A stretch of DNA of 64,000 bases from Halosimplex pelagicum (GCF_013415905.1 NZ_CP058909.1:4402001-4466000), one strand, 5' to 3'; numbered from the stretch's first letter, positions 1 to 12,378 are shown. Numbers and translations are program-made. The notes: a model not told the origin generated them from the letters alone.

Positions 1-75
1 GCCTGACCGGTCCGCGGTCACCCGTCCCGTGGACCCGAGCGAACGCCTATCCCCGCCGGACGCCTACCCGTCGGT

Positions 76-399
76 ATGACAGAAGATTCGGACCCTGCGA
101 CGGCCGGGGCGAGTTCGGCGACGAGCGACGGGACCGTCCGCGTCTGGCTCGTCGAACGCACGTACTCCGACGACGAGCAGAACATCATCATCCTCGTCTA
201 CGCGACGCCGGACGGCCGACGCTACTTCCGCAAGGAGCGCGCACTGACGAGTTTCACGAGCGACGTGCGCGAGACGACCGCCGCCGTCGACGTACCGCCC
301 AACAACCTCGGCGAGGTCACCGACCCCGAGGAACGCGAGCGCTACGCCGCCGAAGCCGCGCGCATGGCCGACACCTACGACCCCGACGACACCGTCTGA
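76..399 (+). CDS. Hypothetical acidic haloarchaeal protein
   Basis: This is a 107-residue soluble protein with no signal peptide or membrane segment. The first 20 or so residues are a low-complexity Ser/Ala/Asp stretch. A compact core follows (about residues 21-65) with alternating hydrophobic strands such as VRVWLVERTY and NIIILVYATPDG, which reads like a small beta-sheet domain. The C-terminus is an acidic helix. I do not recognise a family and no catalytic motif is visible. It converges on the thioesterase gene downstream, with only 12 bases between the two stops. Codon use and acidity match the surrounding genes, so it is likely real. Confidence 0.7.
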   Translation: MTEDSDPATAGASSATSDGTVRVWLVERTYSDDEQNIIILVYATPDGRRYFRKERALTSFTSDVRETTAAVDVPPNNLGEVTDPEERERYAAEAARMADTYDPDDTV

Positions 400-411
400 T
401 CGCCGCCCGTC

Positions 412-819
412 TCAGTCGTTTAGCCCCTCGAAATCGCGAACCCGCTCGCGCCAGTCTTCGGGGATCGGCCGCGATTCGCGCGTCTCCGGGTCGACGAAGA
501 CCTGCGTCGTCTCGGCCTCCGCGACCAGATCGCCGCGCTGGCGGAGCTCGTAGGCCATCGTGAAACTCGATTCGCCCATGCGGACGACCGATACCCCCAC
601 GTCGACCGTCGTCAGCTCCGTCACCGACGACCGGAAGTCGATGTCCAGCGAGACGACGACGGCCGTGAACTCGTCGATCTCTTCCAGCCCGAGCACCTCC
701 TCGACGTAGGCGACCCTCGCCTCCTCGCAGTAGGTGCCGTAGACGACGTTGTTGACGTGACCGTACGTGTCGAGGTCGCGATAGCGAACGGGGACTTCGT
801 GTTCGAACGAGGCGTCCAT
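412..819 (-). CDS. Acyl-CoA thioesterase, 4HBT hot-dog family
   Basis: The 135-residue protein has the hallmarks of the 4-hydroxybenzoyl-CoA/YbgC-type thioesterases. The N-terminus has VRYRDLDTYGHVNNVVYGTY, in which the Asp and the GHVNN segment form the active-site helix of the hot-dog fold. The usual strand pattern follows, with a typical late FVDPETRESRPIP segment. The family hydrolyses acyl-CoA thioesters in the cytosol; the substrate cannot be told. I chose the ATG at 819 because the family begins a few residues before the YRDLD motif. The open frame continues upstream to 981, but that extension is basic and unlike the rest. It is divergent from the DUF309 gene. Confidence 0.85.
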   Translation of the reverse strand: MDASFEHEVPVRYRDLDTYGHVNNVVYGTYCEEARVAYVEEVLGLEEIDEFTAVVVSLDIDFRSSVTELTTVDVGVSVVRMGESSFTMAYELRQRGDLVAEAETTQVFVDPETRESRPIPEDWRERVRDFEGLND

Positions 820-941
820 GACTCCACGGTCGGGCGGTGGAGGGTTAACAGCCACGGCTACGGCCCCGAGTCGGATCTGCATGTCCCGCGCGACCCTCAC
901 CCCGACCGACGGGATTACACCGCGGGAACCCCGAACAGTCG

Positions 942-1439
942 ATGATGGACGAACACACCCGGGATTACGGCGTCGGGCCACCCACCTCGGGCGATCCCAC
1001 CGGGTGGCAGGCCGACCGCGGCGCGTCCAACGGCTGGGAACACGGCACGCTCCGGCGGGCCGTCGTCCACGGCGTCGCCCTGTTCAACTCCGGCGAGTTC
1101 CACGAATCCCACGACTGCTTCGAGGACGAGTGGTACAACTACGGCCGCGGCTCCGCCGAGAGCAAGTTTCTCCACGGGATGGTCCAGGTCGCCGCCGGCG
1201 CGTACAAGCACTTCGACTTCGAGAACGACGACGGCATGCGCTCGCTGTTCGAGACCGCCCTCCAGTACCTCGACGGCCTCCCCGACGACTTCTACGGCGT
1301 CGACCTCGCCGACGTGCGCGCGACGCTCTCGGCCGCCCTCTCCGACCCGACCGCGATCCACGGCTGGCGGATCGAACTCGACGGCGACTACCCCGAAGCG
1401 ACCGAAGTCGACTTCGCGTACGCCGACGAGCTGGAGTAA
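942..1439 (+). CDS. DUF309 family protein
   Basis: The 165-residue protein matches DUF309, a small all-helical family. The signature is [20 protein letters not shown] followed by [16 protein letters not shown], in which the conserved E-x-H and W/Y positions line an apparent active pocket. The biochemical role of the family is not established. Two adjacent ATG codons lie at 942 and 945, and either could be used. The gene ends 60 bases before the hairpins that follow the convergent rRNA operon, so the two transcription units meet tail to tail. Confidence 0.8.
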   Translation: MMDEHTRDYGVGPPTSGDPTGWQADRGASNGWEHGTLRRAVVHGVALFNSGEFHESHDCFEDEWYNYGRGSAESKFLHGMVQVAAGAYKHFDFENDDGMRSLFETALQYLDGLPDDFYGVDLADVRATLSAALSDPTAIHGWRIELDGDYPEATEVDFAYADELE

Positions 1440-1500
1440 CTCGTTCTCGGACGGTCACGACCGCGATGGGCGTCGCTGTTCGGTACAAAATACGGAAACC

Positions 1501-1576
1501 CCCGACCAGTTGTGACTGGTCGAGGGTGATGAGTGCCGGCCGAGTCGGCCGGCGAACTCCGGCCGATGGTGGCCGG
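1501..1576 (-). terminator. Three tandem hairpins after the 5S gene
   Basis: Three GC-rich perfect or near-perfect inverted repeats follow the 5S gene on the minus strand. They are CCGGCC/GGCCGG at 1559-1576, a 7-bp GCCGGCC/GGCCGGC stem at 1535-1553, and GACCAGT/ACTGGTC with a 4-base loop at 1504-1521. The last is followed on the minus strand by GGGGGTTTCC and a TATTTTG tract. The position and the T-rich tail suggest the end of the rRNA transcript or a 3' processing region. No tRNA-Cys, which often follows 5S in haloarchaea, is present in this stretch. Confidence 0.55.
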
Positions 1577-1584
1577 GGGATGAG

Positions 1585-1706
1585 TGGAGGCGGCGAACCA
1601 GGTTTCCCAGAGACTCTCGTACTCCAGTACTCGCCGGAACGCAGGCGGGCTTAACGTCCGTGTTCGGGATGGGTACGGGTGTCGCCCCGCCGCTATGGCC
1701 GCCCTA
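1585..1706 (-). rRNA. rrf: 5S ribosomal RNA
   Basis: On the minus strand the sequence begins with GGGCGGCCATAGCGGC and contains the near-universal archaeal 5S segments ACCCATCCCGAACACGGA and AGTACTGGAGTACGAGAG. It closes with GGTTCGCCGCCT, which pairs with the 5' GGCGGC to form helix I. The length is about 122 bases, as expected. Ends are placed by the terminal helix and may be off by a few bases. Confidence 0.93.
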
Positions 1707-1789
1707 ACGCCGATCCGCGGAATCGAACCGCGTCCGAACACCGCGTTCGGATGCCAGTATCGGTAGCTCGATGCGACGACCGCGTGTAA

Positions 1790-1830
1790 CGTGCAATCCA
1801 GTTTACGCCCGGACCCGAATCATCGGGTAC
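1790..1830 (-). other. 23S processing stem, 3' strand
   Basis: The block 1790-1801 is the exact reverse complement of 4809-4820 upstream of 23S. The block 1819-1830 pairs with 4779-4792, with one or two bulged bases. In archaea, such helices with an internal bulge around 23S are cut by the tRNA splicing endonuclease at a bulge-helix-bulge motif, releasing pre-23S. The pairing is seen in the sequence; the cleavage is inferred from the family. Confidence 0.75.
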
Positions 1831-1846
1831 GTATATCAGATACGGA

Positions 1847-4765
<2,919 letters not shown>

Positions 4766-4778
4766 ACGTCGGATACAC

Positions 4779-4820
4779 GTATCCCGATGATACGGATCCA
4801 GTTGACGTCTGGATTGCACG
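4779..4820 (-). other. 23S processing stem, 5' strand
   Basis: This is the partner of 1790-1830. The 12 bases at 4809-4820 pair perfectly with 1790-1801, and 4779-4792 pair with 1819-1830. The unpaired middle parts differ between the two sides, giving the bulged helix expected for archaeal pre-23S maturation. Confidence 0.75.
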
Positions 4821-4936
4821 TACACACGGTCGTCATCGTCCATCTCCGGCGGTCGTCGGAGACAGCATCGAACCCTTCCCAGCCGCGTTTTCACGGGCTG
4901 GTGCATCAGTTCGGCGGGCACGATGCCCGCTTGTAT

Positions 4937-4994
4937 TGACCGACTCGGATTCGAACCGAGAACACCTCGAATGAGGTGCGCTGCCTGCTCGGTC
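4937..4994 (-). pseudogene. tRNA-like relic in the 16S-23S spacer
   Basis: On the minus strand a perfect T-arm is present at 4944-4960: a 5-bp CTCGG/CCGAG stem around the TTCGAAT loop. It is followed by TCGGTCA, which pairs over six bases with GACCGA at 4989-4994, like an acceptor stem. Between them is one hairpin at 4963-4978 (CACCT/AGGTG, 6-base loop), where an anticodon arm with a 7-base loop should be. No D-arm can be drawn. The whole is only 58 bases against about 73 for a tRNA. Haloarchaeal spacers normally carry tRNA-Ala(TGC) here. I see no tRNA-Ala, so this may be a decayed or replaced spacer tRNA. Confidence 0.5.
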
Positions 4995-5014
4995 TCCCCC
5001 GTGAGGGGGTGACG

Positions 5015-5034
5015 TGAGCCCTGACAGTTCGGTG
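5015..5034 (-). other. 16S processing stem, 3' strand
   Basis: These 20 bases are the perfect reverse complement of 6713-6732 upstream of 16S. Pairing continues on both sides after small bulges: CCCGA pairs with TCGGG beyond a two-base bulge, and TGAC/TGAT on the other side. This is the classical archaeal pre-16S bulge-helix-bulge stem. Confidence 0.85.
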
Positions 5035-5120
5035 CCCGACCGGCGCGGTCGGACGTCACCGGTGCCTGCCTCGTCGGGGCAGGACTTGTGGGCTGGGGCG
5101 TCGCCCCAGTCCCGGTCTGT

Positions 5121-6593
<1,473 letters not shown>

Positions 6594-6712
6594 GTTCCCG
6601 GCGAAGCCGGGATCTGGCGGAGACACGCTATCAACGTGTAGCACACGAGTCAACGTGTGCGTGTATGTCTGTTCCGTCAGTCGGCGACACCGTCGCGCAC
6701 CGCGTCGGGTAT

Positions 6713-6732
6713 CACCGAACTGTCAGGGCTCA
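6713..6732 (-). other. 16S processing stem, 5' strand
   Basis: Perfect 20-bp complement of 5015-5034, lying about 120 bases before the mature 16S 5' end. Between it and 16S there is a further CCCGGC-TTC-GCCGGG hairpin at 6597-6611. Confidence 0.85.
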
Positions 6733-6846
6733 CATCAGATCCCATCTGTACGGCGGACCGCAGGGGTGGAATCCTCATGGGTCGGACGCCGGGTACCCAG
6801 GTGGGTCGCCCGTCGTCCCTCGTGCGGATATCATCGTAGTGGGTTA

Positions 6847-7070
6847 CCCCACTTAATGGTTCCGAAAGACGCGCCCACCTTCGTCCGAAATCACACGACG
6901 GCACCGGAGTGGCCGTCGCGGCCACGTCGGATTTAAGTGTGAGTTCGGGCGTCGGGGGCCGTCCCCGTCACCGCATGTGTCGAGCGTGGCGGACCACGGG
7001 TGACCCCGCTTCCACCGCGCGTCGAACGTATTTCATTCGATGGGCGACCACTGTAAAACCCTTACGAAGC
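6847..7070 (-). promoter_or_regulatory. Tandem rRNA promoters
   Basis: Three A/T-rich boxes resembling archaeal TATA elements occur on the minus strand at 70-110 base intervals in otherwise GC-rich DNA. They are GGTTTTACAG at 7060-7051 (preceded by CTTCGTAAG), CACTTAAAT near 6940-6931, and ACCATTAAGTGG near 6860-6849 (preceded by TTTCGGA). The first and third share a TTCGNAA block just upstream, which could be the BRE. Tandem promoters before 16S are typical of haloarchaea. The individual boxes are inferred. Confidence 0.55.
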
Positions 7071-7416
7071 GAGGACCGCCATGTGAGGGAAAAACACGCG
7101 TTAGAAGCCCTCTCTGGCGGAAACGAATGGACGGACTTATGTAGGAGTTTGGCTCGGATCGGCGCCACCAGTGACAGGTTCGCGCCGAACCGTCCGGTCC
7201 GGTAGACGCGTCGACAGGAGCTGCCGCCAGACCGCCCCTTCGACGGGCGGGGCGCGCGCGGCACGCGGAGAAACTGCCCGGGTGGACCCCCACGCGCGCC
7301 CCGTGCGTCGTCGATGGATCGGTCTCGCGTGCGCGAACCGGAGGAAGGCGGACGGAAGTCGTCGGCTGTCGTCCGGAGTCGGGCCGACGGGTCCGCGCTC
7401 GGGACGAAACACACCA

Positions 7417-7423
7417 CCTAAAC
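7417..7423 (+). promoter_or_regulatory. TATA box of the aspartoacylase-like gene
   Basis: CCTAAAC lies 26-32 bases before the ATG at 7449, the spacing expected for a leaderless haloarchaeal mRNA. The remainder of 7071-7416 is GC-rich and I see no gene, tRNA or clear repeat in it. Confidence 0.4.
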
Positions 7424-7448
7424 GGCCGACGCCGTAATATCGGATCGA

Positions 7449-8237
7449 ATGCGAGTCGAGACGCTGGGAGACGGCGAGCCCGAGATCGCGGTCGTCGGCG
7501 GGATTCACGGCGACGAGCCCGCGGGCGTCCGGGCGGTCGAGCAGTTCATGGACCGGCGGCCCGAGGTCGCCGAGCCGGTGAAGCTCGTGATCGCCAACGA
7601 GGAGGCTATCGAGCGCGGCGAGCGCTACGTCGAGGCGGACCTGAACCGGTCGTTCCCCGGGCGCGCCGACGGGCGGAGCCACGAGATACGACTGGCCCAC
7701 GAACTGGGCGAGGAACTCCGCGGCTGCGTGACGCTCGCGCTGCACACCACGCAGTCCTACGGCGGGATGTTCGCCCTGGTCGACGAGGTCCGCGACCTCG
7801 CGCGCGAGATCTGCCCCCGCCTGTCGATCGACGCGGTCGTCGAGACCGGCCACGCGGAGGGACGGATCTTCGAGGTGGCGCCCGAGACGATCGAAGTCGA
7901 GTGCGGCTACCAGGGCACGGACCAGGCCGCCGAGAACGCCGAGCAGGTCGTCCGGGAGTTCCTGGCCGCCGCCGGCGCGCTCCCCGGCGAAGAGACGCCC
8001 CGTCAGACCGACCTGCCCGTCTTCCGCCTGGGCGACCCCGTCCCGAAGACCGCCGCCGAGGAGTACGAGGTGTTCGTCGAGAACTTCGAAGAGGTGCTCG
8101 CGGGCGAGCGGATCGCGGCCGCCGACGGCGAGGCCGTGGTCGCCGAGGAGGACTTCCATCCCGTCCTGCTGTCGGCGTACGGCTACGAGGACGTGTTCGG
8201 CTACACCGCCGAGCGCGTCGGCACGCTGTCGGACTGA
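7449..8237 (+). CDS. Succinylglutamate desuccinylase/aspartoacylase family hydrolase
   Basis: The 262-residue protein is a zinc-dependent M14-like amidohydrolase. GGIHGDEPAG (about residues 18-27) supplies the first His and Glu zinc ligands, DLNRSFPG (around 66-73) is the family substrate-binding motif, and LALHTTQ (around 96-102) gives the third zinc ligand. A later VECG segment fits the catalytic region. The family deacylates N-acyl amino acids such as N-acetylaspartate or N-succinylglutamate, and the substrate here is unknown. The C-terminal 80 residues resemble the beta-barrel extension of aspartoacylases. It appears to be a single gene, with a leaderless promoter and a convergent neighbour. 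Confidence 0.88.
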   Translation: MRVETLGDGEPEIAVVGGIHGDEPAGVRAVEQFMDRRPEVAEPVKLVIANEEAIERGERYVEADLNRSFPGRADGRSHEIRLAHELGEELRGCVTLALHTTQSYGGMFALVDEVRDLAREICPRLSIDAVVETGHAEGRIFEVAPETIEVECGYQGTDQAAENAEQVVREFLAAAGALPGEETPRQTDLPVFRLGDPVPKTAAEEYEVFVENFEEVLAGERIAAADGEAVVAEEDFHPVLLSAYGYEDVFGYTAERVGTLSD

Positions 8238-8267
8238 GGCGCGGCCGCCCACACCGGCGAGACCCTC

Positions 8268-8882
8268 CTACGGTCGATACTCCCGATACTCGTTGTCGTA
8301 CCCGAGCAGCCGCCCGACCGGTGCGGCGAGTTCGACGCCGAGCCGCTGGAGCCACACGGGCGCGCCCGCGAGGTAGAGCATGTCGTCGAACTCGTCGAGG
8401 AGTACGGCGACCCGGAGGAGGTTCAACGGCATCCCGGAGGGCGTGACCGGCTCGCCGTCGCGTGCCAGCCCGTAGGTGATCCGCATGAACGTCTCCGTGC
8501 GCAACCCCGGATCGACGCCCCCGCGGAGGTGCAGCTCCGTCGGTCCGGCGTTCCAGAACCGGTGTTCGTCGCCCGCCGGGATCTCGACGCGCTGGCCCGG
8601 CCCGTACTCGGTCGTCGTCCCCTCGTGGAAGACACCCAGGCGGCCGTCGACGACCTCGAAGAACTCGTCCTGCTCGGGGTGGACGTGACGCATGGGACCG
8701 TGAGCCCCGTCGGCGTCGAGCCACATCTCGAAGCCCAGCGGGTCCCGGTCGGGGTCGTCGGGCCGGTCGGTGAACAGCACGGTCTTCCCCGCGGGGGGAC
8801 TCCGAACCCAGTCGTCGTCGACGTACGGCGTCCCCGTCGGGCGACCCGGACTGTCCTCGCCCGCGGGAGCGCGCGGCGTCAC
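8268..8882 (-). CDS. Cupin domain protein
   Basis: A 204-residue protein with one cupin beta-barrel. Motif 1 is seen as MRHVHPEQDEFFEVVDGRLG (about residues 65-84), with the His-His-Glu metal set in relaxed form, and motif 2 as EIPAGDEHRFWNAG. The C-terminal part (LLRVAVLLDEFDDMLYLAGAP) is hydrophobic and resembles cupin proteins with an added helical tail. The start is GTG at 8882, overlapping the stop of the upstream UPF0179 gene by four bases (GTGA). The two are therefore translationally coupled. The function cannot be given beyond probable metal-binding cupin. Confidence 0.8.
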   Translation of the reverse strand: MTPRAPAGEDSPGRPTGTPYVDDDWVRSPPAGKTVLFTDRPDDPDRDPLGFEMWLDADGAHGPMRHVHPEQDEFFEVVDGRLGVFHEGTTTEYGPGQRVEIPAGDEHRFWNAGPTELHLRGGVDPGLRTETFMRITYGLARDGEPVTPSGMPLNLLRVAVLLDEFDDMLYLAGAPVWLQRLGVELAAPVGRLLGYDNEYREYRP

Positions 8883-9328
8883 TCCTCGTGGGCCTCGAAC
8901 TCGACGGTCGTCAGCTCCCGGTCCAGCGCGCAGAAGTCGTGGGGCGGGTCGCCGACGACCGTCTCGATGTGGCGCTGTTCGTCGAAGTCGACGCCAGCGG
9001 GCTCGCACAGCTCGTGGCTCGGACAGTCGGTGTGGGGACAGGGCCCTTCCAGCGAGACCTTGCTGCCGGCGTAGGCGCTGGCGCTCGGGACGTTCGCGCG
9101 CGCGGTCGCGGGGACGACGTCGACGGCGACGACGCCCGAATCGTGGACGCCGCAGTCGAGCGTGCTCCCGTTCTCGCGGACGGAGTCGACGCGGTAGCGC
9201 CGTCCCTCGGTGAGGGTGAGACACTGGTCGCGGTACGGACAGCCGTCGCAGGCGCTCGCCTCGCCCCGGTAGACGAACTCCTGGCCGGGCTCGGCCAGGC
9301 GGGACCCGACGAGCGTGAGCGTGGACAT
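8879..9328 (-). CDS. UPF0179 family protein
   Basis: The 149-residue protein matches the archaeal UPF0179 family. It begins TLTLVGSRLAEPGQEFVYRG and has Cys clusters C-x2-C-x4-C (CDGCPYRDQC) in the first third and C-x4-C-x5-C (CPHTDCPSHELC) in the last third, plus single Cys residues, which suggest a metal or Fe-S site. The family function is unknown. I chose ATG 9328, since the frame upstream to 9391 is basic and not family-like. It is the first gene of a two-gene operon with the cupin gene. Confidence 0.85.
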   Translation of the reverse strand: MSTLTLVGSRLAEPGQEFVYRGEASACDGCPYRDQCLTLTEGRRYRVDSVRENGSTLDCGVHDSGVVAVDVVPATARANVPSASAYAGSKVSLEGPCPHTDCPSHELCEPAGVDFDEQRHIETVVGDPPHDFCALDRELTTVEFEAHEE

Positions 9329-9423
9329 GCGTGCGGATTGGCGGCGACGCGGATTAAGTTTCCCGGCCGAGCGGTGCCGAACGAATCCCACCGGTCGCGG
9401 CGGGTCCCCGAGTGCCGCGAGCC

Positions 9424-9807
9424 TCAGTCCGCGCGGCCGGTCAGTTCGTCGAGTTTCGCGAAGTAGTCCTCGCGAGGGACCTGGTAGATGTCGCGGTAGT
9501 CGACCTCGCCCGCGGCGAAGCGCTCGGCCAGCTCGACGGCGCCGGCCTCGGCGGCGTCGCGGGTCTCGAACTCGTCGGGCGAGCGGTTCACCTCGGGTTC
9601 GAGGTAGAGCGTGACGACCCAGGGGTCGCTGGGGCGGGTCTGGGTGCCCGGATGTCGACTACGACGGCCCTTCGTGAGATAGAGCGTGGGCATACACGGC
9701 GCGGGAAACGCCGCGCCGTCGAACACGTCCGGTCGGTAGGCCAGCACGACCTTCTCGCGCTCCTCGGACCAGACCACCCAGTCGTCGGCCAGCCCCTCGA
9801 ATGCCAT
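9424..9807 (-). CDS. Uncharacterised haloarchaeal protein (DUF5820-like)
   Basis: The protein has 127 residues, no signal peptide and no membrane segment. It contains an N-terminal WVVWSEEREKVVLAYRPDVF region, a strand-rich middle with PTLYLTKGRR and PWVVTLYLEPE, and an acidic helical C-terminus (AVELAERFAAGEVDYRDIYQ). It resembles a conserved haloarchaeal family I know as DUF5820, though I am only moderately sure of the number. ATG at 9807 is chosen because the upstream frame loses halophilic composition. A TATA-like ATATAAAG lies about 100 bases upstream. Confidence 0.7.
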   Translation of the reverse strand: MAFEGLADDWVVWSEEREKVVLAYRPDVFDGAAFPAPCMPTLYLTKGRRSRHPGTQTRPSDPWVVTLYLEPEVNRSPDEFETRDAAEAGAVELAERFAAGEVDYRDIYQVPREDYFAKLDELTGRAD

Positions 9808-9932
9808 GTCTCCCGGTCGGCGCCCGCGGCCCAAGAGTGTCGCGGTCGAACCGCGTCGCGGATCTCCCTCCGAGGACGTTAGCGGCGCCGAGGGCCGCGG
9901 ACCTTTATATGTCAACCCGACCGCGCGTGGTT

Positions 9933-10052
9933 ATGAGTGGCACGAATCGAACGCCTTCGTGCTATTTTCGAGAGCCCTGCTCCGGAATTAACGGGGATAA
10001 ATACCCGAGTCGCGGAAAGGCTTATGAGTCGGTAGAACTCATATATTATTAG
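9933..10052 (+). CDS. Possible leaderless 39-residue ORF (doubtful)
   Basis: A TATA-like CCTTTATATG at 9902-9911 lies about 26 bases before an ATG at 9933, which opens a 39-codon frame ending at TAG 10050-10052. The spacing fits a leaderless gene. The predicted peptide is basic and aromatic rather than acidic and has no recognised family. The same TATA-like box could serve the minus strand. Treat this as a weak candidate. Confidence 0.2.
   Translation: MSGTNRTPSCYFREPCSGINGDKYPSRGKAYESVELIYY
10023..10050 (+). promoter_or_regulatory. Promoter and palindrome before the PrkA operon
   Basis: An inverted repeat TATGAG-(9)-CTCATA (10023-10028 and 10038-10043) runs straight into an A/T-rich ATATATTATT box (10041-10050). 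If this is the TATA box, transcription starts near 10075 and the kinase mRNA has a leader of about 240 bases, long for a haloarchaeon. A perfect 7-bp hairpin CAGTTCG-ACG-CGAACTG at 10284-10300 ends 11 bases before the start codon. The palindrome suggests an operator. The rest of 10053-10283 is GC-rich without a clear gene. Confidence 0.45.
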
Positions 10053-10311
10053 TATCGGTGGTTGCTCCACGGTACGCTGCCCGAGACGACGCAGGGTCGC
10101 CCGTGCGATTCGCGGTCGGTAGGTGTTCACACGTGACAACAGACTCGTCCCGGCGGTTTCGACGGCACTCAGTCGTCGAGCGGTGCCGCACGGAGGGGAG
10201 TGGGCGGTCCCGGGAGCGATGCGCCGGACCACGAGCGGCCTTCGCCGGTCGCGAACGTCAGCCGGAGCGCGCTGACGCAAGTACAGTTCGACGCGAACTG
10301 TCCGTGATAGC

Positions 10312-12378
10312 ATGACACAGGAAACCCTCGAAGAGCTGAGTCGAGAGTACAGAGATACGATCCCCGCCGACCTGCGGGAGTACAGGTCCTTCGACGCGTA
10401 CCTCGACCAGCTCTACGACGAGCCCAAGATCGCCCGCAACGCCCACCAGCGCGTTGCCGACATGTTCGACTACTACGGCACCGAGTACGACGAGGACGCC
10501 GGCGTCGTCGAGTACGAACTCGCCTCGGAGGACCCGCTCAACGACGGCGAGAACACCTTCTACGGACGGATCGTCCACGAGTCGATCCACGAGTTCGTCA
10601 ACAAGGTGAAATCCGGCGCTCGCGGGCTCGGCCCGCAGAAACGCATCAAGCTCCTGCTCGGCCCGGTCGGCTCCGGCAAGTCCGACTTCGACCGGCAGGT
10701 GCGTCGCTACTACGAGGACTACACCCGCTCGGACGCCGGGCGGATGTACACCTTCCGGTGGACCAACCTCTGCGACGTGATCCCCGACCAGGACCCCGCG
10801 GACAACACCGTCCGCTCCCCGATGGATCAGGACCCGCTCGTCCTCCTCCCACAGGAGCAGCGCGACCGGGTCATCGAGGACATCAACGAGGAGCTGGACG
10901 CCCCCTACACCATCCGCAACGAGCAGGCCCTCGATCCGGCCAGCGAGTTCTACATGGACCGCCTGCTCGCCCACTACGACGACGACCTCCAGCAGGTCCT
11001 CGAGAACCACATCGAGATTCTCCGGCTGGTCGCCGACGAGAACATGCGCCAGGCCATCGAGACGTTCGAGCCCAAGGACAAGAAAAACCAGGACGAGACG
11101 GAGCTGACGGGGGACGTGAACTACTCGAAGATCGCCGTCTACGGCGAGTCCGACCCCCGGGCGTTCGACTACTCCGGGGCGTTCTGTAACGCCAACCGCG
11201 GCATCTTCTCGGGCGAGGAACTCCTCAAGTTGCAGCGGGAGTTCCTCTACGACTTCCTGCACGCGACCCAGGAGCAGACGATCAAGCCGAAGAACAACCC
11301 CCGGATCGACATCGACCAGGTGATCGTCGGCCGGACGAACATGCCCGAGTACAAGGACAAGAAGGGCGACGAGAAGATGGAGGCGTTCAACGACCGCACC
11401 AAGCGGATCGACTTCCCGTACGTCCTGCAGTACGAGGAGGAGGCGCGCATCTACGAGAAGATGCTGAACAACGCCGACCTCCCCGACATCATCGTCGAAC
11501 CCCACACCCTGGAGATGGCGGGCCTGTTCGGCGTCCTCACCCGCATCGAGGAGCCCGACACCGGCAACGTCACCCTCGTCCAGAAGGCCAAGGCTTATAA
11601 TGGCGAGATAGACGAGGCCGAGGACATCGACGTGAAGAAACTCCGCGACGAGGCGGCTGAGAAGGCCGAGATCGGCGAGGGCATGGAGGGCGTCTCTCCG
11701 CGGTTCATCGGCGACGAGATCGCCGAGGCGATCATGGACTCGATGCACCGCTCCCGGGATTTCCTCTCGCCGCTGACCACCTTCAACCACCTCGAAGCCA
11801 ACATCGAGAACCACGGCTCGATCCCCGAGGACCGCTTCGAGACCTACCACCGATACCTCGAACTCGTCCGCGAGGAGTACAAGGAGCGGGCCATCGAGGA
11901 CGTGCGCCACGCGCTGGCCTACGACGTCGACGAGATCCAGCGCCAGGGCGAGAAGTACATGGACCACGTGATGGCCTACATCGACGACGACACCGTCGAA
12001 GACGAGATCACGGGCCGCGAGCAGGAGCCCGACGAGCAGTTCCTCCGGGGCGTCGAGGAGAAACTGGACCTGCCGGAGGACCGGAAAGACGACTTCCGCC
12101 AGGAAGTGAGCAACTGGGTTTCGCGTCGCGCGCGCGAAGGAGACACGTTCAACCCGCAGGACAACGACCGCCTGCGGCGCGCCCTCGAACGGAAGCTCTG
12201 GGAGGACAAGAAGCACAACATCAACTTCTCGGCGCTGGTGTCGAGCGGCGAGATGGACGACGACGAGCGCAACGAGTGGATCGACGCGCTCATCGAACAG
12301 GGCTACTCCGAGGAGGGCGCGCGGGAGGTGCTAGAGTTCGCCGGTGCGGAGGTCGCCAAGAGCGAGATGGAGGAGTAG
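10312..12378 (+). CDS. prkA: PrkA-type serine protein kinase 1
   Basis: The 688-residue protein is a PrkA/YeaG family member: an AAA+-like ATPase domain with a Walker A motif GPVGSGKS at residues 117-124 and a C-terminal PrkA domain. Typical segments such as NRGIFSGEELLKLQREFLYDFL (the part before the sensor region) and an IDQVIVGRTNMPEY stretch are present. In bacteria YeaG works with YeaH in stress and starvation responses, and PrkA has been reported as a Ser kinase, although some members act as AAA+ proteases. The gene is followed directly (stop 12378, next ATG 12379) by a second PrkA paralogue, then by YeaH and SpoVR genes, forming one operon. Confidence 0.9.
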   Translation: MTQETLEELSREYRDTIPADLREYRSFDAYLDQLYDEPKIARNAHQRVADMFDYYGTEYDEDAGVVEYELASEDPLNDGENTFYGRIVHESIHEFVNKVKSGARGLGPQKRIKLLLGPVGSGKSDFDRQVRRYYEDYTRSDAGRMYTFRWTNLCDVIPDQDPADNTVRSPMDQDPLVLLPQEQRDRVIEDINEELDAPYTIRNEQALDPASEFYMDRLLAHYDDDLQQVLENHIEILRLVADENMRQAIETFEPKDKKNQDETELTGDVNYSKIAVYGESDPRAFDYSGAFCNANRGIFSGEELLKLQREFLYDFLHATQEQTIKPKNNPRIDIDQVIVGRTNMPEYKDKKGDEKMEAFNDRTKRIDFPYVLQYEEEARIYEKMLNNADLPDIIVEPHTLEMAGLFGVLTRIEEPDTGNVTLVQKAKAYNGEIDEAEDIDVKKLRDEAAEKAEIGEGMEGVSPRFIGDEIAEAIMDSMHRSRDFLSPLTTFNHLEANIENHGSIPEDRFETYHRYLELVREEYKERAIEDVRHALAYDVDEIQRQGEKYMDHVMAYIDDDTVEDEITGREQEPDEQFLRGVEEKLDLPEDRKDDFRQEVSNWVSRRAREGDTFNPQDNDRLRRALERKLWEDKKHNINFSALVSSGEMDDDERNEWIDALIEQGYSEEGAREVLEFAGAEVAKSEMEE

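Noticed and set aside
1525-1560. C-box-like GTGATGA on the plus strand near 5S
   Set aside because: No D box partner at suitable distance, and it lies on the strand opposite the rRNA transcript.
1440-1585. Search for tRNA-Cys after 5S
   Set aside because: No T-arm or acceptor pairing can be drawn; only the hairpins are present.
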